Below are positions 5,703 through 11,676 of a stretch of DNA of 17,067 nt, in pieces (positions within the stretch are counted from its first letter, which is position 1; each line of letters begins with the position of its first letter). A program made the translations under genes and the position numbers. The stretch comes from Embleya sp040605455 (GTDB lineage: Bacteria; Actinomycetota; Actinomycetes; Streptomycetales; Streptomycetaceae), in NCBI RefSeq assembly GCF_040605455.1, contig NZ_JBEXCV010000174.1, forward strand, positions 1-17,067, in the 5' to 3' direction. Under the pieces are notes generated by a model that was not told the origin of the DNA, did not search any database, and was given only the letters and a program-made list of their open reading frames with translations.

Positions 5703-6341
5703 GTGTCCATCGAACGGCCGGATGATCCGCACTGGGGCGTGGAGGCCGCTCGACTCGCCGCGTGTGCCATTGGGTTGCCGCCGTCGGTCGGTGGAACCCG
5801 GTTGGTTGCGGTCGACGGGATCGGCGGGTCCGGCAAGTCCACGCTCGCCGATGCGCTCGCCGTGCGGCTGGGGGGTGCGCCGGTGGTGCGTCTGGACGAC
5901 TTCGCCCGGCCCGGGGACTTCTTCGGCTGGCTGCCGCGACTGCGCGCTCAGTTGCTCGAACCGCTCGCCCGGGGTGAGGCGACCCGCTGCGACACCTACG
6001 ACTGGGCCGGCTATCGGGTCAGCGGCTACAGCGAGGTGCCGGCCGCGCCGGTGTTGATCCTGGAGGGTGTCGGCGCGGCACGGCGCGAACTCGGTTCGGT
6101 GAGTGCGCTGCGGATCCGTGTCGACACCCCTGCCGAACTTGCCGCCGCTCGCACCCTGGATCGGGACGGCCCCGGGGTGGCCTGGTTCTGGCGGCTGTGG
6201 CGCGCCGCCGAGGCGGCACACCTGGCCGATGACCGCCCCTGGACCCGCCCGCACCTGCGCGTCGACGGGGCCGGTGGGGGACGTGGAGCCGGGGGCGGCG
6301 CCGATCGGCGTGTGGCCGCCGGCAGGGGCGGTCGGCGGTAG
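5703..6341 (+). CDS. P-loop nucleoside-kinase-like ATP-binding protein
   Basis: A 212-aa uridine-kinase-like P-loop NTPase. Walker A is G39-IGGS-GKST (residues 39-47), following a VAVDG strand. Further on are VRLDDFARPGDFFGW (lid/substrate region), CDTYDWAGYRVS, and LILEGVGAARRE (Walker B-like), then a LDRDG segment. Actinobacterial homologues are usually annotated only as uridine kinase or ATP-binding protein; the substrate is unknown. The GTG at 5703 sits directly at the predicted transcription start, so the mRNA is probably leaderless. The last ~25 residues are Gly/Arg-rich and unlike a folded tail. The +1 frame there reads more naturally (GDVEPGAAPIGVWPPA), so a late frameshift is possible. 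It is divergent from the SMR gene. Confidence 0.85.
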   Translation: MSIERPDDPHWGVEAARLAACAIGLPPSVGGTRLVAVDGIGGSGKSTLADALAVRLGGAPVVRLDDFARPGDFFGWLPRLRAQLLEPLARGEATRCDTYDWAGYRVSGYSEVPAAPVLILEGVGAARRELGSVSALRIRVDTPAELAAARTLDRDGPGVAWFWRLWRAAEAAHLADDRPWTRPHLRVDGAGGGRGAGGGADRRVAAGRGGRR

Positions 6342-6362
6342 CCGCCTCGGGTCGGGGAGAGC

Positions 6363-6458
6363 TCAGACGCCGGCGGCGCCGTCGAGGCGTTCGCGCAGGA
6401 GGTCGGCGTGGCCGTTGTGGCGGGCGTACTCGGCAGGGGAAAGGTTCGAGTCTGCCGG
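6363..6458 (-). pseudogene. Remnant of an ankyrin-repeat protein (C-terminus only)
   Basis: About 31 codons ending at the TGA at 6363-6365 encode LSPAEYARHNGHADLLRERL, the classic end of an ankyrin repeat (TPL-x-YA-x-x-x-GH-x-x-L-x-x-x-L). Upstream, none of the three minus-strand frames shows further ankyrin repeats: the sequence becomes Arg/Pro-rich filler up to the hairpin at 6679. A full gene would have several 33-residue repeats, so this is most likely a 5'-deleted relic. It lies directly downstream of the WXG-type operon on the same strand. Confidence 0.55.
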
Positions 6459-6591
6459 GCGGCGCCGACAGCGGCCGACGGCATGCCGGACCCGGGCCGG
6501 TCGAGCGCGTCGGCGTCGGCTCGGACTGTGAACGGGACGATGCGCCGCAGTCGAGCCGGCCGGACCGCCGGACCGCCCCACTGCGGCGCGT

Positions 6592-6618
6592 CACCCGAGC
6601 CACCCGAGCCACCCGAGC
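6592..6618. repeat. Three perfect tandem copies of CACCCGAGC
   Basis: The 9-bp unit occurs three times without interruption in non-coding DNA between the ankyrin remnant and the WXG-type operon. It is probably a slippage product in decaying sequence. Confidence 0.6.
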
Positions 6619-6678
6619 TTCCCGGGGCTTGGACCCGGACCGCCCGGCGCCCGTCCCGCGCCGGCGCTCACACCCGAC

Positions 6679-6708
6679 GCGGGACAGGCGAGTTGCCGCA
6701 ATTCCCGC
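6679..6708 (-). terminator. Hairpin terminator of the WXG-type operon
   Basis: Arms GCGGGA (6679-6684) and TCCCGC (6703-6708), with a smaller inner pairing GGC/GCC, lie immediately next to the TAG at 6709-6711. That TAG ends the frameshift-corrected large protein, and the hairpin's position supports it as the true ancestral stop. Confidence 0.45.
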
Positions 6709-8836
6709 CTACTTGCGCCCGAGACGGCGCGGCGCGACGTCCATCGCGTTGGACCGGCGGTCCTCGGCGAGGTCGGCGATCTCCTCGGGGCCGGCATTGT
6801 TCGCCCGCGCGTACTCCTCGGCCATCGCCGTCGAACTCGACCCAGCCGCTCCAGTAGTTCTCGGTGCGACTGAGGCCCGAACCGTGTTCGAGCCCAGCGG
6901 TGTCCGCGGCCAGTGCGTGCGCCGTGTACCAGTCCATCATCCGGCCGGCGGGGATGCCGACGTGCGGGATGTAGCTGAGGATTTGCGCACTCGTCTGGTA
7001 CTGGAACTTGCGGTTCCAGGTGGCCTCGGTGACCCCCGCCTCACGCGCCGCGACGATCGACTCGTCGCGTAGGCCGTCCATGGTCCCGAGCGCGTTGAAC
7101 GCCTGCCGGGCGTCGACGTCCATGGCCGGCAGCGCACCCGGCGCCTTGACCACCGGATGATGGGCCAACACGTCGGCGGCATGGTTGACGGTGGCGCCGT
7201 GCATGACCGCGAAGGCCTCGGGGTCGGTGCCGGCGGCGGTGATCACCCGCATCAGGTCCTGATCATGGAACATCGCACCGTTCCGGCCGTCCTTGGCCAC
7301 GAGTTGGTCGTACACGCCGTCGCCCATGTACGACGCGACCATGTTGCCCACGCTGTCGCGCATGATCGCCGGGAACTTGCCCTGCTTCCCGTCTTCCCCA
7401 CCCAGCGCCGAGACGGTGTCGCGGATGATCTGCTTCATCGTCTCGTCGTGCACGGGGTGGTCGCCACCGGGCAGGCCGTAGCCCCCGGTGGGCAGCAGGC
7501 CGGTGGACGCGGCCTCCAACGCGCGTCCCAACTGGTCGTAGCCGGGCGGGTTGTAGCCCTTGGGAATCGGCCCGGCGCCGTCCCAGTCCATCAACCAGTG
7601 CCGGTCCTTGAGCATGTAGGCAACCTCGCCCGGGTGCTTGGCCGGATCGAAGAACTCCTTCGCGGCCTCCGGGTTGTTGCCGAACGCGGCCATCAGGCCG
7701 GTCATCGGGTCGAGCCCGGCGCCGTGCCCATCGGTGATGTCGAGCCGGAACCCGTTGTACATCGCGCCCGACGGGGTGTTCTTGAGCCACACCGCGGGAT
7801 CGTCCCGCTCCATGGCACGCATGTCCTGGCCGATCTGGCGCAGGAAATCGGTGTCCTGATGCCCGGTGTCCAGCAGCGTACCCAGGAGTTGGTAACCGTA
7901 GGGCTGAAACGAATACAGCCCGATGTCGGTCTTCTCCCGGCCGGCCCGCTTGAGTTCGTCGATCCAATTCTGATCGACGTGCGGTCCGGGCCCCTTGCCG
8001 GTCCCGGCGGCCAACACCCGGCCCAGATCGGCCTGGATGGCCTTGAGATCCTCCTGCTGGTCCTTGGGCACGTCGCTGCCCGCACCCAGCTTGGCGATCA
8101 TGCCCGCCAGCCACAGCGTGCCGCGCGGACCCTGTTGGTTCAGGAACGGCGTACCGAACGCCGGATCGTCGGCGTTGGCGGCGAGCAGATTGCGCAGTTC
8201 TCCGCGCTCGGCCGGGCTGAGCATCATCAGCCGGTTGGCCAGGTCGGTCGCCCGGCGGGCGTCCTGGGCCGGACCCGCGCCGACCGCCTTGCCGTTGAAC
8301 TTCTTCGGGTCCTCGCCGCGGGTGTCCGCGTTCAACGCGAACGCGGCACGCTGGTCGGCGGCCGTGGCCTCGGTCAGCGCCTTGGCGATCCGGTCCGAGA
8401 TGCCCTGCGCCGCCTCCTTGAGCGGTTTGGTCACCGCGTCGTAGTCGTCCGGCGGCAGGTTGCGTGCGTACGACGGCGCCGTCCAGTGCACGCCGCCGCT
8501 GTCGTCCACGGTCAGCTTCCGGTCGGCCGCTTCGGCGATCGCCTTGGTCAGGTGTTCCTTCGCGGTCTTGAGGTCGCTCGCGGCGTCGAGCAGCACGGTG
8601 CGCAGCGCCGCCGCCTCGGTGTGCGCGTCCTCGATCTGTCCCGACATGGTGCGCAGTTCGCCGATCCCGGTGTTCGCGTCGGAGCCCTTCCAGGCGCCGC
8701 CCGCCAGCGGGGAGACCACGTCCCGGTCCACGTCGCCGTGCTGGGTGTGCATGCGGTCGGGCAGCGTGGCCCACACCTCGGCGGCGGTGGTCAGCGTGCC
8801 CAGGTCGACATCGCGCAGGTGGATGAAGTCGACCAC
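6709..8836 (-). CDS. Large protein with WXG100-like N-terminus, frameshifted tail
   Basis: Large, mostly helical protein of unknown function, about 708 aa after correcting one base. Residues 1-110 resemble a WXG100/ESX helical hairpin: a WKG turn at 49-51, then long amphipathic helices (MSGQIEDAHTEAAALRTVLL). The middle is an actinobacterial domain I cannot name with certainty; streptomycete relatives are large WXG-type proteins of the DUF6571 kind. No catalytic motif is evident. The GTG at 8836 has GGAGG 7 bases upstream, inside the end of the preceding gene, so translation is coupled. As read, the frame continues past YWSGWVEFD into Arg/Pro-rich sequence ending at 6668. The +1 frame instead gives MAEEYARANNAGPEEI and ends RRLGRK at a TAG (6709-6711). 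One extra base, perhaps in the GGG at 6841-6843, explains this. Confidence 0.75.
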
Positions 8837-8839
8837 GGC

Positions 8840-9241
8840 TCAGCCTCCGAACGTCGTGCAGACGGTTTTCTCGGTGCTGCGCCAGTTGCTCGCCGTGGTG
8901 TTCAGATTGCCTGCCCGGCCCGCGAGGGTGTCGGCCACCGCGATGGTGCGGTCGTGCCAGGCCGTGTGCGCGCCGTCCAGCGCCTTGGCCAGATCGAAGC
9001 CGGCCAGTGCCTTGGACGCCGGCTCCAGCGCGGTGACGCCCTTGAGGCCGGTACTGCGGAAGTCGCCCGCGATCTCCCGCAGTCGGCCGGCTGCGGAGTC
9101 GAGCGTGCCGGGCTCGACGTGCACGTCCGGCGCCTGCGGCGCGCAACCCGGGCGCGGGTTGGGCGTGTTCGTCGCGGCGTAGGGACTCTTGGCCAACCGG
9201 GGCATCCCCGGATTGATTATCGAGTCGAAGTCGGTCGTCAT
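8840..9241 (-). CDS. Small WXG100-like helical protein
   Basis: A 133-aa protein, first gene of the operon with the large WXG-type protein. About residues 1-42 are Pro/Asn-rich and probably disordered. Residues 43-133 form a predicted helical hairpin (AAGRLREIAGDFRS, then FDLAKALDGAHTAWHDRTIAVAD) with conserved-looking Trp95 and Trp120, like ESX/WXG100 proteins but without an exact W-x-G. There is no signal peptide. Such proteins normally act as secretion partners or substrates of type VII secretion, but no ESX machinery is in this window, so the function is inferred from architecture only. The stop lies 3 bp from the next start. The ATG at 9241 has a modest GGGGG ribosome binding site. Confidence 0.8.
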   Translation of the reverse strand: MTTDFDSIINPGMPRLAKSPYAATNTPNPRPGCAPQAPDVHVEPGTLDSAAGRLREIAGDFRSTGLKGVTALEPASKALAGFDLAKALDGAHTAWHDRTIAVADTLAGRAGNLNTTASNWRSTEKTVCTTFGG

Positions 9242-9532
9242 GGTGTAACCCCCGAGTCACCAGTGCGATACGTGTCATACACCTGTGGTACCCGGCCATC
9301 CAAGACCACCGGGCCCGGCTTGATCAACCAGTGCGTGGACATCCGGGTGGAAGATGCCGGATCGGGATCTCGACGACGGGCGCTCGACGGGCGTGCCGGT
9401 CCCCGTGGCCAGTGCCGCCCGAGTGGGTGACATACCTCTGCCCGCGCGGGCTCGGGTGGATGTACCGGCGATCCAGGGGCGAGCGGGAGACGCTGTCGGG
9501 GTACCCGTCGACGCAGACCCCGGGAGCCTCGG
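9242..9532. other. Divergent intergenic region with promoter(s)
   Basis: A 291-bp gap between the divergent WXG-type operon and the FMN reductase gene. It holds the minus-strand promoter described separately. For the plus strand I see a Shine-Dalgarno (GGGAG) before 9533 but no convincing -10/-35 pair. No small gene is supported. Confidence 0.4.
9274..9303 (-). promoter_or_regulatory. Promoter of the WXG-type operon with palindrome at -10
   Basis: TTGGAT (9303-9298) and TATGAC (9279-9274) are separated by 18 bp, giving a leader of about 25 nt. The -10 lies inside the palindrome GTGT-ATG-ACAC (9272-9282), which could be an operator. Confidence 0.45.
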
Positions 9533-10258
9533 ATGACCGACAACGGACCACCACCGGCCCGCTACGACGACCTGCGAGCACTGTTCGTCAATTGCACGCT
9601 CAAGCGCTCACCCGAGGTCAGCAACACCCAGGGGCTCGTGGACCTCAGCCGCGGCATCATGACCCGACACGGGGTCACGGTGGACGAATTCCGCGCGGTC
9701 GACCACGAAATCGCCACCGGCGTGTGGCCGGACATGAGCGACCGGGGTTGGCCCGGCGACGAGTGGCCGGCGCTGTACGAGCGGGTGTCGGCCGCAGACA
9801 TCCTGGTCCTGGCCGGGCCGATCTGGTTGGGCGACAACAGCTCGGTGCTCAAGCGCGTGGTGGAGCGGCTGTACGGGTGCTCGGGCCTGCTCAACGACGC
9901 GGGGCAGTACGCGTACTACGGGCGGGTCGGCGGTTGCCTGATCACCGGCAACGAGGACGGCGTCAAGCACTGCGCGATGAACGTGCTGTACAGCCTCCAA
10001 CACCTGGGCTACGTCATCCCGCCGCAGGCGGACGCCGGCTGGATCGGCGAGGTCGGGCCGGGGGCGTCCTATCTGGACCCGGGTTCGGGCGGTCCGGAGA
10101 ACGACTTCACCAATCGCAACACGACGTTCATGACCTGGAACCTGATGCACCTGGCCCGCATGCTCAAGAACGCGGGCGGGGTCCCGGCCTACGGCAACCA
10201 GCGCGCGGGCTGGGAGGCGGGGTGTCGATACGACTTCGAGAACCCGGACTATCGCTGA
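9533..10258 (+). CDS. Flavodoxin-like NAD(P)H-dependent FMN reductase family protein
   Basis: A 241-aa flavodoxin-fold protein. An N-terminal beta strand and phosphate-binding loop (LFVNCTLKRSPEVSNTQGL) bind FMN. The core continues with DILVLAGPIWLGDNSSVLKRVVERL, the typical flavin-contacting and helix segment of NADPH-dependent FMN reductases, and a GGCLITGNEDG strand-loop. The C-terminal ~60 residues (FTNRNTTFMTWNLMHLARML) match relatives that are slightly longer than classical WrbA/SsuE-type enzymes. The likely role is cytosolic flavin or quinone reduction; the true substrate is unknown. The ATG at 9533 has GGGAG 7 bases upstream. It is a single-gene unit convergent with the GGCT-like gene and shares a hairpin with it. 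Confidence 0.88.
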   Translation: MTDNGPPPARYDDLRALFVNCTLKRSPEVSNTQGLVDLSRGIMTRHGVTVDEFRAVDHEIATGVWPDMSDRGWPGDEWPALYERVSAADILVLAGPIWLGDNSSVLKRVVERLYGCSGLLNDAGQYAYYGRVGGCLITGNEDGVKHCAMNVLYSLQHLGYVIPPQADAGWIGEVGPGASYLDPGSGGPENDFTNRNTTFMTWNLMHLARMLKNAGGVPAYGNQRAGWEAGCRYDFENPDYR

Positions 10259-10273
10259 ACCCGACGCCGTAGG

Positions 10274-10308
10274 GCTGCCGGCGCTATGACGTCGGCAGTG
10301 CCGGCAGC
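10274..10308. terminator. Strong bidirectional hairpin between convergent genes
   Basis: Perfect 9-bp arms GCTGCCGGC (10274-10282) and GCCGGCAGC (10300-10308) flank a 17-nt loop that contains the stop codon of the GGCT-like gene. The FMN reductase gene ends 15 bp to the left. It fits a shared terminator. Confidence 0.55.
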
Positions 10309-10913
10309 GCGGCGATCGCCTCGGCGGTCCAGGTGCCGGCCGCGCCCGGGCAGCCGGCCAAGTAGCGCGCGGCGCGGCGGGCGGACCAGCCGTGCGCCTC
10401 GGCGAGGCCGGCCCTCAGATGCTGCAGGTAGGCGGCGGCCGGGGCGTTCCACGGCGCGTCGGCGCTGCGCCACGGGGCGGTCAGGGCGAGGATCGCATGC
10501 CCGTCGGCGGCGCCCACCCGAACGACCGTCTCGTAGCGACCCGGCCCCAGCGTGGCCCGTCCGGTGGTCGCGAGCGTGCTCAGGTCCGGGTCGACTCCGG
10601 GCGCGCGGTACATCTCCTGAGCGGCCAGGTCGCCGAACTGCGATCTGGTGAGCAGATAGGCCCGGGCGGGGGTGCGGCCCGGATCCAGCGGGTCGTACAG
10701 GGCGAGTCCGCCGGTCCAGTTCTTCGATTCGAAGGCGAAGTACATCCGGCCCGGCAGCACCACCGGGCGCGTGGCGCGCGGTGCGGAGGGGTCCCGGCAG
10801 CCGGGATAGGTGCGCACACCGCCGGGCGGTCGGCCGCCGCGCAGGTAACAGTCCAGGCGCGCGGCGTGCATGTTGGACCCGTACGCGGCATACCAGACCA
10901 GGTCGCGACCCAC
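10284..10913 (-). CDS. Gamma-glutamylcyclotransferase-like protein
   Basis: A 209-aa protein beginning with WYAAYGSNM (residues 7-15), the YGSN substrate-binding signature of the GGCT/AIG2 fold. RLDCYLRGGRPPGG, RTYPGCRDP, LPGRMYFAFESKNWTGGLALYDP and an AAQEMYR segment follow. Close streptomycete relatives are often annotated, in my recollection, as histone deacetylase, which the motifs do not support. The likely chemistry is cyclisation or transfer of a gamma-glutamyl group, but the substrate is unknown and I cannot assign the catalytic Glu with certainty. The GTG at 10913 is placed 7 bases after a TAGGCT -10 element, so the mRNA is probably leaderless. The C-terminus overlaps the terminator hairpin. 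Confidence 0.8.
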   Translation of the reverse strand: MGRDLVWYAAYGSNMHAARLDCYLRGGRPPGGVRTYPGCRDPSAPRATRPVVLPGRMYFAFESKNWTGGLALYDPLDPGRTPARAYLLTRSQFGDLAAQEMYRAPGVDPDLSTLATTGRATLGPGRYETVVRVGAADGHAILALTAPWRSADAPWNAPAAAYLQHLRAGLAEAHGWSARRAARYLAGCPGAAGTWTAEAIAALPALPTS

Positions 10914-11203
10914 CCGCCGCAGCCTAGTGCCGGGTGTGGCACCGGTGGCGATTGCCTCGCGGGAGGGCTCGCTCCGCGCGTGCCGTCGTGCGCCGAACGA
11001 GCGGCGCGGGCGGGGCCGGGCGGGGCCGAGGGCGTGAATGCGCGGATGGGTGGCGCGGTTCGGGGCAACTGTGAGTACGCGCCGAGTCCGGCCGGTCGCC
11101 GGGTCGACCGAGTTCGGCCGGGACCGGAATCGAAGTCCCGTGCGTGTCGGGCCGCGGCCGATGGTGCCGTCGCCGCCGCGCAGGCACCGCGAAGGAGCCC
11201 AGG
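10914..11203. other. Divergent intergenic region, GC-rich repeats
   Basis: A 290-bp gap between the GGCT-like gene and the small plus-strand unknown. It contains the leaderless promoter of the former, two tandem copies of GGGCGGGGCC (11008-11027) and an inverted repeat CGGGAC-N10-GTCCCG (11119-11140). No gene is supported. Confidence 0.4.
10921..10926 (-). promoter_or_regulatory. -10 element of a leaderless promoter (GGCT-like gene)
   Basis: A minus-strand TAGGCT ends 7 bases before the GTG start codon at 10913, so transcription would start at or next to that codon. No ribosome binding site or clear -35 is visible. Confidence 0.45.
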
Positions 11204-11575
11204 ATGCCCGATCCGTTGCCGCCGCCCACCGTCGACCAAGCCGTCGCGGACGTCCTCGATGCCCACCACGTTCCGCTGGAGGCGACCATCCGGGTGGACC
11301 CCTACCCCGACATGGCGGTGGGGGACCTGCTGACCCTTTCCTGGCACGGCCCGGACACCGCGGCCTTCACCGTCTGCGTGCCGATCACGAGCCACGCGCT
11401 CGGCCGACCGATCCTGTTCAAGGTGCCCGCCGCCGAGATCCTCCCGCACGCGGGCGGCGAGGTGACGCTGAGCTACCGACTGGAGCGTCCCGGCGCGGAG
11501 GTCGCCGGCGACTCTGCCGCACTGGTGCTCAGGATCGAGCTGGACGAGGCGGCGACCCCCACCGACGCCCGGTAG
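11204..11575 (+). CDS. Small beta-rich protein of unknown function
   Basis: A 123-aa protein with no signal peptide or membrane segment. After a short Pro-rich start it alternates hydrophobic and polar residues as in a beta sandwich (ATIRVDPYPDMAVGDLLTLSW, AAFTVCVPIT, RPILFKVPAAEIL, GEVTLSYRLERPG). The pattern resembles a beta-sandwich module repeated in large Gram-negative (for example Pseudomonas) proteins, where strands read VGDxVTLxW, GxPVxFxVPxxxI and VxVSYxV. That likeness is from memory and uncertain. The ATG at 11204 is chosen because AAGGAG lies 6 bases upstream (11192-11197); an upstream in-frame extension to 11144 has no such site and poor composition. Its function is unknown. It is a single gene convergent with the large membrane protein. 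Confidence 0.8.
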   Translation: MPDPLPPPTVDQAVADVLDAHHVPLEATIRVDPYPDMAVGDLLTLSWHGPDTAAFTVCVPITSHALGRPILFKVPAAEILPHAGGEVTLSYRLERPGAEVAGDSAALVLRIELDEAATPTDAR

Positions 11576-11619
11576 CGGCACGACGCCGGTCCTCCACGAG
11601 TGCAATTGGTCTCACGAGC

Positions 11620-11675
11620 AACCCGACAACCGAGCGATCGAACAACCGAGCAACCGAGCAGCCGAGCGACCGCGC
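11620..11675. repeat. Octamer microsatellite (AACCGAGC)n
   Basis: Seven consecutive 8-bp units, three of them exactly AACCGAGC and the others differing at one to three positions, fill the gap between two convergent genes and stop 1-2 bp short of the stop codon of the membrane-protein gene. This is slippage-prone DNA. It might contribute to termination, but no hairpin is obvious. Confidence 0.75.
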
Positions 11676-11676
11676 T

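Noticed and set aside
5159..5842. Upstream extension of the SMR protein to 227 aa
   Set aside because: SMR proteins are ~105-110 aa; the extension runs through the operator array and promoter, and a strong ribosome binding site precedes GTG 5479.
7157..9430. 757-codon plus-strand frame and a 678-codon minus-strand alternative frame across the WXG-type operon
   Set aside because: Both are high-GC shadows (Arg/Gly/His-rich, no hydrophobic pattern), while the chosen minus-strand frames have coupled ribosome binding sites and coherent helical sequence.
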